A stretch of 64,000 bases of DNA from Dasyornis broadbenti (taxonomy: Eukaryota; Chordata; Aves; Passeriformes; Dasyornithidae). Below, one piece after another: positions 50,001 through 62,477 of this stretch. The stretch lies in NCBI GenBank assembly GCA_013397935.1, contig VZRN01006621.1:63489-127488 (forward strand). Direction: 5' to 3'. Numbering within the stretch: the stretch's first letter is position 1; each line of letters opens with the position of its first letter. The position numbers were made by a program, and so were the translations under genes. Below the pieces are notes generated by a model that had not been told where the DNA came from, ran no database searches, and was given only the letters and a program-made list of their open reading frames with translations.

Positions 50001-52942
50001 GGACAGATAGGAAATCAACGACAGAGACACAAATAATATATTTGTTTATGGATCCATCATAATTTCTTTTTCATGGAACAGAATTTCACTTTTAGTATAG
50101 TAAGCCCAAGGAACAAGTTTTCTTCTACTGTACTGTTCTCACATACGAAATATTAGGCCTTGACTCTATATAACTGTATATAAAAAGCGCCTTCTTATCA
50201 CTAAGTGAACTACGGTTTCATGGCCATTATTACTGGAACCTGTTTGGTTATTCCTCTTTCCTGTGTGCATTGTGTAGTTATCCTTTATTTCAAAAAAGTG
50301 TAACAAGGACTTTTGCTCATCCTTAAATTTTCCATTGTAAATAAACAGATATATCCAATCACCCAGAAGCATCAAGTTATTTATTCCACTTCTCTCAGAA
50401 ATGTTTCAATCTTATCTTTTCCTTAGTTCCTCTGTCTCTTGGACTTCAATTACACAACATCATCTATTTTATTTTTATTCATGTTTTTTCTGCCAGCATT
50501 TGGATGAGAGTTTTTATCAGCCTCTTGTAGATGTTAAGGTTCTTGAGGTAGCAAATTTCAGCTGAAGTTTATTCAGTAGCAAGAAGTTCAGATCCTTATC
50601 ATCCAGAAATTCTTTAGTTCACTGCAATCTGGGAACAACAGCAGTGATATAGCAAGGGTGGAAGCTGGAGACAGAATGTTGTGCTGAAAAAGCCACAGTG
50701 CTTTTACTTAAAAATTGGATAGGTCTGATATAGGATTACTTGTCCAATCCCCATGGTCCAACAAGAGATTCAGAATATAATTAGGAATAGACAGGCATAT
50801 GGTGTCCCTACTGAGTGACTATTCCTTTGGCACTGCCATCATGTGGGTTTTCTGTACCAACATTGAAGTGAGATTAGAAACAAATTTCCTGTAAGTCATT
50901 TAGTGCTAATCATGTTTGCATTTCGCATTTCCATGTCAAATATGAACTGGTGACCTTGATGTCATGAACCAAATGTTCAGTGTTTCACTTTTTTTTTTTG
51001 AACCAAGTGCCTTTACCGTCATACTTTTATTTAAAACTCTGTGAAGAATGGGATGCTCCTGAGCAATACCAGGGGCCATGCAGACTGCACCATCAACAGG
51101 AACTGCCCAAAGTGCAAAAAGACAGGCTGACCATCACAACCTCTCACATTCAGGATAAATCCTGTCAAGCTGTGATAATGTCTGTCACAAAACACCTCGA
51201 AAATAAGGAGAGTATTTTCAGTTTCAGAGGCCAAAAGTTTTCTTGTCCACAGTAACACATCATAGCAGCATCTTCCTGACTGTCAAAATCATGCAGAACT
51301 CTGCAAGACAACAAGTACTCTTTCCACTCACTTGAATTAGGATGTTTCTATCATCTGACCCATTTCCTCAAAAGGTGTCCTTTCCTTCTAAAATATAACT
51401 TGGGAAGAGACAGTCTGAGTTCAAGTTTAAACTGCTGTCCAAAGTCACTTACTTTTCAATTGGCACTCTACATCTTTGCACGATTACATTAAAACTATTA
51501 TTTCAATGATCTGACAGCTGAGAAGCCAGTGTGGAGATCGAATGTCCAAGACAGCCTAAGATTTTGCCCCTTTTCACTTTGGCTTTGTAGGGATAAAGCT
51601 TAGATAGGATATAGCATAACGTGCACGTATTGCTCATTTATGTTCTGTCTTTTATGTAATGTCTATATTTTTGTGCCCTTTTTTTTTTTTTTTCACACAA
51701 GGTAAACAAAGTATGAGCAATGAAGTCATATTAGACCCACCTAACCTGAAATTTGGTTAGATGGGAAAGAAATAGAACAGAGAGAGCACAGGTTTTCTTA
51801 TGTACATCATGACCACAGCTTTCTCCAATGCCTTGTGAGCCCTGACAATATTTTGTGTGAATACAAAACAGGCGAAAAATAGTAGATTCCTGTAAGTAGG
51901 CACATAACTGTTTTCACCTGCAGCCATCTGGGTAGTTTTTGTCACTGTTCTTGAAATCTATAATCTTTATCGGAAAAATTAAAAATCTGATCCAGAAGTG
52001 AGGACGTTGTAGAAGTTTTTCATTAGAAAAGTACAGTCCAAAACTTCCTGCAAAACAAACTAAATACTTTCAAAATCCATGTCAAATTAGCAAGCCAAAA
52101 ACCTAGGCATACCACTGGGAATCTGTGTGTATATGACTGACTAAGTGTGGGTTATTTACAAGACCAGAAATAGAAATTAGCATAAGCTGAATAGTACAAA
52201 GAAACACAATAATAAATAAATAAATAGCTTTTAATTATGTCCATTCTCCACTGTATTATCTTCCAGATTTCCTAATCTATCCCTATTCTATCTCACATAT
52301 AACTTATGTTTTTATTAACTTGAAGGGGAGTAGTCATAAAATATTACAATTTTAATTCATAAAATAACTATTGTAATGCCTTACTGAAAAATCTGTCCTG
52401 TATTACTATGTATTTTATTTTGTGAAGTATTTCTGATCATTTCTGTGTAATCACATCTGTCCTGTGGTGTTTGTTGTTTACTCTACTACCCTTCCATTGC
52501 TCTTCATGCTTCCTATAATTCCCTTCCCTCCCTTATAAGTCTTTGCTTTGTAGCACTGAAATCGGAAATCTTGCCTTTTAGGTAAGTAATTACTTAGGCA
52601 AATAATGTCATTTTCTATGTCACTTAGGACACCAGGGTCTTGGACAATATAAATGCTTAAAACCAGCAAGATTTTTTAAGTTATAAAAGAAGATGATTTG
52701 CATTTTGTAATACCATGCAGGGGGAAAAAGGTAAGGAATTCAGCTGTGATAAAGTCCAATTTAAATGTTTGCCCTAGGGTATAAAAATGAAGGTTAGAAC
52801 ACTTGGCATCTGATACCACTGAAAAGTATTTCCATTTTTTCAGAGAGAGGAAGTTTTATTCATAGATTCCCCTGATATTCTTAACCTAAGTTATTATACT
52901 GCCGTGCTTCAAGCATCCAGTGCAAAAAGGGGTATAAAATTT

Positions 52943-52974
52943 AAAAAAAAAACAAAACAAAACAAAACAAACCA
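52943..52974. repeat. A-rich simple repeat, (CAAAA)n
   Basis: Poly-A followed by three to four CAAAA units. Confidence 0.85.
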
Positions 52975-55900
52975 ATAAAGCAGGATACAAAGTGAAAAAT
53001 ACGTAACAGGATCCCTCAGCCCCACAGAGCTGGACAGAAAACAAGAATGGTGTTTTACCCAAAAATATTCATTAAATAATCTGTAAAAATTAATTGAAAC
53101 TTCTAATGGGGGATTATGATAAAGGAATAGCTGAAGTGGGATCTCCATCTAACATTCTGCTCTGAAGTCAGTCTTGCACATCCATGATAAAGTGTTTTGA
53201 CCACTTAGTTATTGATCAGTCCTTGCAGATTTTGATGAGAAGTTCTATCCTGGACTTGGTCAAAGAACTGTCCTGACAAAGTTTCTATCAAATTCAACAG
53301 AAGTGACTTCCTACTCTTCTGAGGAAATCAAAAGAAGAAAGTTTGCCAAAAAAATTGCCGTGAGTCTTACTGAAAGAAGAAAAACTTATGGATAAAGATA
53401 CATGAAATGGTCATTTGGAAAGGATGCAACATCAAGTGAACATTAGAGTACTTTTGGTTTGTTTGTTTTTTTTTTAATAGCAGTACATGGGTTAGAATGT
53501 TTTTATGAGGTGGTGGTTTCTGATAAGCCTAAAGAGTCTGGGCTTCTGTTTCACGTACAAGATTTTTGAGAGTTTTACTTTGCATTTCATTTCCTTCTCT
53601 CAGAAAATTGCATGCTATACTCAGAGTTATATAACTCATTTAGCCAACACTTAAGGCATACTTTGGCATTCTGCATTGAAAAAAAATTATGCTAAAACAA
53701 GTAAGAAAGAACAATAACAAAATTATTTTTATTGTTGCCAACATTATATGCAAGTGACTTTTTTTTCAGAGCTGATAAACCAATTTGTATCATAAAGAAA
53801 CATATTTTCAAGTTTTCTCCTTTTTATAGTTAGAGCAGCTAGGGATTAACAAGATTTTGATCTCTCAATTATTCTACTCCATGTTACAGTTTCACAGTTG
53901 AAAATTTATGTAGCACAAAGCATCGGAACTATCTGGAAAATGCAAGTTTGATTTTTAAAAAGTTAATAAAGTTTGTACATAGTACAGATTCTGAGCTGTG
54001 TTTACTTTTTGAGAAATCTGAATGCGGTTTATATGACAATCAGAAAGTGTGTACTTTCATACACTTTTTCCCATCAAGCACAGTTTCAAATCAATAGACC
54101 TACACTAGCAAAAAAAGCTTGCTTAGTAAGAGTCAGCTTTACTTTTCAAACACAGGCAGTGTTTGATTTTTGCCCAGCCCAAATCCAATAATGAAACTGG
54201 CTGTTAGATGTGTGTGCTCAAGACTTCAAAACAGGGCTGAATTTTAATTGTAGGTACTTTGTCCCCAGATCAGTTCCAGAAGAGAAAGGAAAGAATTGCT
54301 CTTAAACCAAGGATAACAATTCAGATTTAAAGAAACAATGCATAATCTTAAGGTTGAGAGCAATCCAATTTGTTTCAAAACAGTTAATGTGGCAGGTAAA
54401 GGTGTGTGTTAGAACTGCAGTATGTCTCAGAATTCTGTTCACGCTGGTAGCCTGACAAATGTATTAAGACTTATCCATTCCTACCCAGAACTCTAGCAGA
54501 TGTGGCAGCTCTTCACTGAGCATTCCAGACAAGAGATAACTGAGATCACCAGCTATTTGGACATTAAACATGCACGGTGACAAGGTCCCCTATGGTGGAA
54601 GTTCCTGTGCACTCTCATTTTATTCTGGTTTGGCTAGGAATCTAACACCTTCCAAGGTCTGTGTGCCTTATGATCCTCTTAAGACCGCTTATCCCAATGT
54701 CCATTTTTGCTTTGAGGGTAGCTCTGCAGGATGAGGATATTTCTGCAGGCACCGACTGCCTATCAGCTATAATATGTTCTGGTGCATGTACTTCCAGAAC
54801 AAAGCAAATGAAGAGACAACTAATATGCAAAGTTTGTTGGATCTTTGGGCCTTGATGGACTTGTGAGGAGTTGCAAGGACACAAAAATGCGACATGGAAT
54901 CATGAAGCCCAAGAGAAAACGTCCGCTAAACATACAAGCAAAACTTTCTAGCTTTTTAAGACTCTCTGCACCTAAGTATAAATAATACATCTGCCACATG
55001 TAGAAGTATTATGGACCTTAAACAAACTAAAAATCAATTTCAGGATGATATAAGATGATAATAAGCTTTGCCAAGACAAAATACCACAAAACCTCCCTGA
55101 ACTTGCATTCAGATTCAGGCTGACAATATTTATCTTGCAAATATTATCTTACCATAATCTTTTTTTTTTTTTTTTTCTGGATCTGTGGTGAGGCACATGT
55201 GAAAATTGCATAGTATGGTGGTACACAATGTAAATTGACCCATGGGAAATAAAGTAGAGTAAGAAGAGTTCAACAAGAAAATTCAACTTTAATTTCCTGT
55301 CCACCCTAGCTTTATTTTTGAATTTTATTTCAGTCTAGGAAAGACAGCATTGCATGCAATAAGTTTGTTGTGAGCCACAGTATCATTATTTTCTAAGATG
55401 TAGTTAGTTGATAAAGCCGGTTAATTCCCTTGAGTAAGAATAAGGGATTCCTGTGCACTTGCATTGCCTGGGACTGAGCTTGACCACTGTAAATGTCCTT
55501 GCCTATTTTTGTCTTCTGTGTCAACTTAGGACAATAACCATGGCTTTTACCACCATTCTGGATTCATAGACGTGCAATTCCCCAGCTCACTCATGCAGAT
55601 AATGTATTCACCCTATAACACTGCATTTCAGTTTCAGTGCTGGTTGGAAAGGAACAGTTGCCACAAGTAAAAGTAATGAACCATTTAGCAGCTATACCGC
55701 AGCCTGTTGTAAAGTATCTTATGGTGTCTCTCTCTTATCCCTATCCATCTGTAGCAATAATCATGTGAGACAGCCTTTGAAACAGTGGCACATCCAAGTG
55801 CAGTACCAGGCATTAAAGATCCAGTTCAAGTTCCCATACCGTTTCTGACATTGGCCTCATTAATGCAACTATATCACATCTGAGTCATAAAGACAGAGCG

Positions 55901-57793
55901 TCTTTAGATGTTCTGGTTCCTTGGTGAGTATAGCAGACAGGAGTGAAGACAAAACAACACATTTGAGTTGCGATGAGGAATACAGTAACCCGTCACCATA
56001 GCAAAGAGCACATTTTATTTGAAAAATACGAATAAAAGATTTTGTCCCTTTTGTTTATTAAAAGAAAATGTAACAATTTCTATCAGTAACACTTGCATAA
56101 GGAGGTATACTTTACATTACTCTTTTGTTAAAAAAAATATATATATTTTTGGAGACTTTGGAAAAATAAGGATGGCCCAAAACTTGCAACACACTTCTAA
56201 CATTCTGTAGAATGCACTGTGCCATTTCTATGTACTTCAAGTACAAGGTCTTAGCACTTTATAATCCACAAAGTAACGCTAGGCAGCATAATTTCATATC
56301 CTTCTTTGCATTTAGAATACTCCCTTTGTTAACCTTGTGTGAGCTTATGAGTTTGGTTATTTCCACACTGGTCCAATACTTAGATTTTCTAAAGGATGAT
56401 TTTAAAAATTCTTAGACCACAGAAATTTTGTAATTCTTTTTAAATATCAGAAAGAATACTTTCACATAGACTTTTTTTTTCAGTATTCACAATTTAACAA
56501 GTGCATCAATTAGAATTAAACCCCAAAATGCTTGCAGTTATTTTGATTTTCTAAGAAGAATGCAAAAAAATAAAGTGCATAACAGAGTAAAATTACTTTC
56601 AACTTTTACAGTCTTCTATGTGTCTGTAATAAAAAGTAAAACTGGAAAACAAATTAATTTGTTTTCAGTGTATGAATCTTAATCTAACGCCAGCTGAATT
56701 CAAGATCTTCCTTGTCTTTAAAGTGCATTAAACTACATTTTTGACAGGTTTTACTTAGACAATATGGTTTCATATTTTAAAATTCTTATACTGGCCATTT
56801 TTTCAGATGAATTTTCAAGATTACAGCATACTGAGTGCCCTCACCATTACAAGAAAGAGGGTTTGTTTGAAGGAATGCAACTAATTATTTTGGTGGAAAT
56901 GTACTATTAGTTGAATGGTTGTTGCAGAAATCAAATTGTAAATAGAAAAGCCCTTAAGTATCACTTTGCATGTGCCATTTAACTTTACCCGGTATTTCCA
57001 GTTTAAGTCAAACTGGCAATTTTCAGCATTTAGTTGTTAAGCAGCAAGAGGATTACTATTTAGGCTAATAGGAAAATATTTGAGAATATGAATACACAAA
57101 AGATCCATGAAAGCTTTAAGCATAGTCTATAATCAGACTTAACCATAAACTAGGAAAGCATTTCCCACAATACTTTCACTGAATGTATACTTTGTTTAAA
57201 TCAGCAATGCTACAAAATGATTGTGCCACCCATGGCAGACAGTGTTCATTTTCTTCCACTTCAATCTAGGTCAACACAGAATTTCTCAAATATAGTTTAA
57301 ATTTGTTTTTAGGACACAAAAGACCAAAGGAAAAAATTGTGAGATTTGGATAATAAATCTGTAAACCTGTTCTTTCTGCACGTGAGGCCTTCTTCTCTGG
57401 CCCAGAAGATTTAATATTCTGTTTTCTGTCATGCAAACAACACGACACTGTGATGTGTATTTGAATAAAAAACAGTAAGCATAGCAAGCATGCAGACATA
57501 TCATGATAGAAAAGCACATTTGGCGATCACTGTGGATGAGACGTACCAAACAGGACACACTGCAGCATCACACAAGCAGCGTCTCAATAACCCTGCAGAG
57601 TTCAAAAGGATTCAGGTTTCCTGGGGCGTGGTGCTGTACAGCAGCAAAGAGAGCACCAGGAATGCTGAAAAGGGGACTCTTATTTCTCTGAGTCATTCTT
57701 AACTTAAACATACTATTAGCATAAGGAGTGACGATTTGCTTATGTCACTGCTCTTCTGTTGCCTTCAAGCCTGAACGTTCTATGATGCAAATT

Positions 57794-57862
57794 AAAAACA
57801 AAAACAAACAAAAAAAAAACAAAACAAAAAAAAAAAAAACAAAAAAAAAAACAACCAACCCC
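57794..57862. repeat. A-rich simple repeat, (CAAAA)n-like
   Basis: Runs of 9-13 A broken by single C. The phenylalanine-rich ORF on the minus strand is its shadow. Confidence 0.85.
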
Positions 57863-60269
57863 ACATTGGAATCTATGGCAAGAACACTGCTTTAAAACAC
57901 GAAATACAATCGATTTTCCCTGCTTTGGTGTAGGGCCAGAGGGAACAGACATAAAGATAACTAATACCTAGTTCTCAAAACTATAATACAACAATGAATG
58001 CAAATTTCATGCAGCTGTGATACAAAGTATTATGGTAGTAGTAATGCTGAAACACTTTGTTTTTAACACTCTACTCATACAGTATAAAAATTTAGATGTT
58101 GGTATAAAGCAAGTGTGATCTAAATAAAATTTCTCCTAATAAAATCGCACACTACTAATTGCTTCATTTGGGACAAAACTGGAAACATATCCTAGTTCTA
58201 CTCCCCCCAAAAAAGACAATATATAAATCATATATTGTGTGTAACTCTTACTGCATTAAAACATCTGTTTGACTTCATTTTACAGTAACCATATGTCCTT
58301 AAATGCATTTCTAGATTCTGTATTTCATAAAAAGTTTAAAAAAATGAACACAAATTATTAAACTACTTTCAAGTCATCAGCATAATATTTTAGGGTTCAG
58401 GGGGTTTTCTCTACTAAATTTTCTTGTGAGTTCAGATTCTGAAAGAAAGAAGAAATATTACAATTTTCAAAAGAAATAGTGTACTGAAAACCAGTTTGGT
58501 AACTACAGTGCAACTAATACTCTTTAGAGTGTGAAAAGTTGCTTACAAAGCTACTTGCTATTTTTTCCAGAAGGCTGTTTGAACCAAAAGCAGTCAACTA
58601 CATGTCTGGAAGGAGTTTATTTAAAATTAAAAAACCCAAAATCTTCAAAGTAGAACTGATCAGAAACTTCAGTCATGTCTAGGACCTACCCAACCATAGA
58701 GTAAAGAAAAGAAAGTTTAATCATCTGGTTCACCTGTGTGGCTCACAGTAGATCAGCAATAAATATAGACCCTTCTTTACTAAGCTGAATGTAAGTGGCA
58801 CCTAAAAGGCAGAGGGAGGAATCTAGTGCAGCACACAAATCTGTATCACTCTGCACACCAGAGCAGAGAGTAAGAAAACAGTAGAGAGCTTCTGCTCTGG
58901 ACACTTTTCCTATCAAACTGGAAGAAGTCCATTTCCCTAAGTGGAGCTACAATTAGACGCAGAGAACTCTTAATAGACCATGTGCATTATAGGTCATAAT
59001 CTTTCATGGGATATTATGAGTTCCTGGTCCTGTCACAGTATTATCACCAGAAAGATAAAGAAAAGGTTAAAGTTTCAAACTAAACAAAGGAAAAAGCAGA
59101 ATCTGCTAGATGAACTGATAAGAGGCCTGCTATGTTAAGCAGAACTCTTTAGCAGTTCTGCAGCTGCAATGCCAAAATAAGGGGGGAAAAAAACCATTGC
59201 TGGATTAGGTGTTAAGCAGCCTACAATGTTAAGAACTATCAGTTCTGCAATGCTATAAAGTTACTAATGTAAGAAACCAATTTACTTAATCCATAGGAAC
59301 CACGGTAATTATATATTTCTGACTTAAAATGTTCCTGTTTCCATGATGCTTGAAATAGGGAAAAACCATCTTGTTCTGCTTAGGTGGCAATTACTCTAAG
59401 AGAAATAAGTATCAGCAAATTGAACTTAAAAGAAAGAAGCATCATACTCTTATTCTCCTTGTTTCAATTTCTACTATCCCAATGTCTTACCAGCAGCTCT
59501 ATTTTGCTTTTAGTCACACACAGAAATAGAAAAATATTACGATTAAGAACTCTGTGTTTTAAACATACAGTTGCAGCTCCTGGACTCAGACCAGCAAAAG
59601 ATTTAAAAAGCTTCAGCTCTTGACATAAGTGAAGCATAGTGAACCAAACAACTGCATAGTTTAATGGTGCTGCCATTGTTGTTTTTATTGAAAAAGCCTA
59701 TGCTTCATCTGCTTCGCTGCATAAAGAGTACTTTGGGCCTATTCCGTTTAAATGAATGATGTTCCCGTGAAAAGACAAAAAGAAAAACCACAACACTGGA
59801 AACAGTAGTTCCTCTAGCAGGCAGTAACAAAGCAGGTCTGGGGTTATGGGCTAGAGTTGTGTTTGAGCTACAGATAATGATGCCCTCCATCTGTTAGCTG
59901 GTTATGGATGACAAGATTATGAAGGACATAATGAAATGGCAGCTTCTCAATGCAACCTGCTAATTCAGTAAGATTAAATCATCAAAGGACCATTTATTTA
60001 AGAGGACAGGTGTGGCTTATCATCTCTGTAAAGGAAACAGACTGGTAGCACTTCTCACACTGATAGTGCACCCCACTGGCTACCTCACGTTGGGATCACA
60101 AGGCCTAGAGCACAGCTAGAAATGCAACATCACAACCACCTGCAAGAGATTTGATCCTCCGTTAGCTCTCTTCTTAAACAGACATAACCATAAACTTACT
60201 ATAGCTTGGAGATGTTATGCATATTGCAATAAAAATGTCATTGCTTGGCTTTACTTTAGGTATTGTTGC

Positions 60270-60522
60270 AGATATGGTACCAGAGACTTTATTGAGCAAT
60301 TAAAAAAAATACACAAGGGACAATAGATTCTTTTTTCTGTATTTTTCAAAATTTGACTTTCTTCCAATTGGAGAACCCAGTTTCAAATATGAAAAGGGCA
60401 CTTGTTCTACAGTAACTGCATACAACTTACTCAGTTCCAAGTACTGTATTCACTTTTTTTGTTACCGTTGCTGTCATTATCTGTCCAGTTGTTTAGGAAC
60501 TTCTCTGTCCTGGGAATTACAA
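60270..60522 (-). other. CDH18: Proximal 3' UTR of CDH18 (extent inferred)
   Basis: Sequence directly after the TAG stop must be 3' UTR in at least its first part. The end given here assumes that the first canonical AATAAA (60288-60293) is used. The UTR could run much further left, because other minus-strand AATAAA hexamers occur at 59993-59998 and around 59680. Confidence 0.5.
60288..60293 (-). terminator. Candidate CDH18 poly(A) signal AATAAA
   Basis: This is the first canonical AATAAA on the minus strand after the cadherin stop codon, about 230 bp downstream. The sequence beyond it is only weakly GU-rich, so use of this site is uncertain. Confidence 0.4.
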
Positions 60523-61013
60523 CTAAGTTGTTCTTTCTGATTCTATTTCCCCATAGAGTTCAGCTAGCTTCTTGAACTCAGGTCCCCAGTCTCCAAGGTA
60601 ATTATAATCCTGGTCAGAGTGTGTTGTTGCTGAATCCAGAGAGCTGATAGACCCAGCTTCTGATCTATGACCCTCATAGGCATATGTCTGCAGGGAGTCA
60701 TATGGGGGCACACTGGGGTCCAGGTCAGCCTCTGCCAGTCTTTGTTTAATGAACTCCTGAACATCTATACTGTCAAGGCTTGAGGAGGGATGATGCCTGG
60801 ACAGAGGCTTCACTTCAGGACGAACATCCCTCCGGTATTTTAGCTCTTCAGCAGCAGATGGATTCCGCAGTGCTGTGATGTCAAATGCTTCTGTGTCTTC
60901 CTCTCCACCGCCCTCATCGTCATATGTCACAACGTTTTCCCGGACATCTTCTTCCGAAATGATCAAGGGCTCCTTCTTGCTACGTCTTAGGGTGATGAAA
61001 AGGACCACAATTG
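60523..61013 (-). CDS. CDH18: Cadherin-18, last coding exon (end of membrane segment, cytoplasmic tail, stop)
   Basis: This exon encodes the inner end of the membrane helix and the full cytoplasmic tail of a type II classical cadherin, a calcium-dependent adhesion protein of neuronal membranes. It reads from the split alanine codon (G|CA) through 162 residues to a TAG stop at 60523-60525. Residues 1-8 (AIVVLFITL region) finish the membrane helix and are followed by a basic stop-transfer RRSKK. Exon residues 30-44 carry the acidic YDDEGGGEEDTEAFD block, the juxtamembrane p120-catenin-binding region of classical cadherins. The last 40 or so residues hold the serine-rich GSISSLDSATTHSD and DWGPEFKKLAELYG, the beta-catenin-binding region. 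The acceptor is a pyrimidine-rich tract ending TTTAG at 61014-61015. An in-frame ATG at 61093-61095 lies in the intron and is not the start. From memory, SKKEPLIISEEDVRENVV and ALRNPSAAEELKYRRD fit CDH18 rather than CDH7, 8, 11, 12 or 20. The linker just after the latter (about KPLSRHHPSSSLDS) is the least conserved part. Confidence 0.95.
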
Positions 61014-62225
61014 CTAAAGAGAAAACTGCAGATATTAGAGTAGGTTTAAAGTCAACATCTGAATATGCTACAGAAATAGCAGACACTAAATTCAAAATAG
61101 AGAGGTGTACTATTTTCAGACTGGTATTTTCAATACTGTTATTTGGGATTATCTGCTACCTAGTTTAGTGGGGATCTCATAAAGGAGATAAATGAAGATA
61201 TCATTCTTTCAGGTAAATGAGAGATGAGCAACTAAAGCTGGCATTTTTCAGAAGCATAGTCCAGGGCTTTCAGTGTTTCATTAAAATGAATGTTTAGCAT
61301 ATAAATTGAATTAACATGTAAAAAGTTTATTTTCTTATGAATATTCAAATTTTTATAATAAAATACAAAACTATAAACTAAATGTATAACTACATATTTT
61401 AAAGCAGCCTTCTGACAAGAAAATTCTGAAATAAGCTGTAAGGAAAGTAGTCCTTAGAAAATGTTGTCATTAGGAAAAAAATCCTCAAAATATCCTACGT
61501 CGGTCACACAGTAATTACTATTATTACTTGTCATCTCCATAAGAATGCAGTAAGTCACACGAGTAGCACAGAGTCATATTTGCAGCAAGTTGTGCCTCTG
61601 ACAGAAAAAAAACCCCAAACCAAAACCAACCACAATATTAACTAATAGGTATCATTCAAATTGGCCTGGGAAAATAAAAAACCTAAAAAGAGTCAGGAGG
61701 AAATGCGTCTGTAATGGCTTTAATCTTATGGGTCTGCTTATAGTCTCCCACATCCCTTGCCCCTGTGGATTATGTTGTACATTGCTATCAGTTTATTCCC
61801 CAAAGGTAATTAAGAAATGGCTTTTTTAGCGTTCTAATGGTGCTTCTTACAGCATAATGCATTTCAAAAAGCTTTCCCCCTCTATGCTCTATCATTTTTC
61901 ACACTGTTCAAGACATGGAATTAGAGTCAGCCACTTTTTGAAATCTTTACAAATTACAGAAAAAAAGATCTGCAGTGCTAATTACTTGATAACCTCTGAA
62001 AAATAAGTTCTACTGGATTCCAGATATTCACGAATGTACTTTAAAGGCATTTTTCCCTATTAATTTTAGCCAAACCTTCCCCCCCTAATCACAGCTGTGT
62101 TTCTAATTGCCTCCTACTACCAGGCAACAACCGGTTCAAAAGCATACCATATTAAAAACTTGTGCCCTGTCACATTCCGAGAGGGATTGTGGGTATAGCA
62201 CTGCTTGATGTTGCAAACGGCTTAC
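61014..62225 (-). other. CDH18: CDH18 last intron (1,212 bp)
   Basis: This intron joins the two cadherin exons, with GT at 62224-62225 and AG at 61014-61015, and splits an alanine codon inside the membrane helix. The sequence is AT-rich. I see no coding exon or clear mobile element in it. An A-rich stretch lies near 61601-61625. Confidence 0.92.
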
Positions 62226-62477
62226 CAAGAAGAATGACAACGCAGAGCAGGATTGCAATTAAAGCTCCCGTGCTCAAGCCAGCCGAGGAGAGGAAGGCTT
62301 CAGCATGGCAAGTTCTCACTCGTCCATCTCTCTCACAGGCACAAACCCGGATGGTGAGGGTGCTGCTGCTGCTGAGAGGGGGCACTCCTCCATCAGAAAT
62401 CAAAACCGGGAGGTAATAGATATCTTGAGTGGTTCGACTGTATCTCCTTCGTCTTGTCAGGATGCTGGCTGTATTAT
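62226..62477 (-). CDS. CDH18: Cadherin-18, penultimate coding exon (end of EC5 and most of membrane helix)
   Basis: This 252-bp exon is phase 1 at both ends. It starts by completing an Asp codon (G|AT) and ends with the first base of the Ala codon finished in the last exon. The acceptor is a T-rich tract ending TTGTAG, with AG at 62478-62479. The donor is G|GTAAGC, with GT at 62224-62225. The first 60 or so residues are the C-terminal part of extracellular cadherin repeat 5, including the strand with ILTRRRRYSRTTQD and the membrane-proximal cysteines in RVCACERDGRVRTCHAEAF. They are followed by LSTGALIAILLCVVILL, which starts the single membrane helix. DNTASILTRRRR, SSSSTLTIRVCACERDGRVR and the membrane segment match CDH18 as I recall it. 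With the last exon, about 246 residues of a roughly 790-residue protein lie in the window. ORFs on the plus strand over this exon are shadows. Confidence 0.95.

Larger units (their letters stand above)
45301..60269. other. Intergenic sequence 3' of CDH18, no gene recognised
   Basis: About 15 kb of AT-rich sequence with ORFs mostly under 110 codons and no family match. It contains the POU/MEIS-like motif group at 47066-47096, a CpG-retaining stretch ending in a consensus donor at 48160-48363, and A-rich tracts at 52943-52974 and 57794-57862. The stretches 54640-54890 and 57480-57700 are open on both strands without recognisable products. The rightmost kilobase or so could be distal 3' UTR if the proximal poly(A) signal is not used. 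Confidence 0.55.

Noticed and set aside
61014..61095. N-terminal extension of the cadherin tail ORF
   Set aside because: These 27 codons are intron read-through. The splice acceptor at 61014-61015 and the matching phase of the upstream exon show the true junction.
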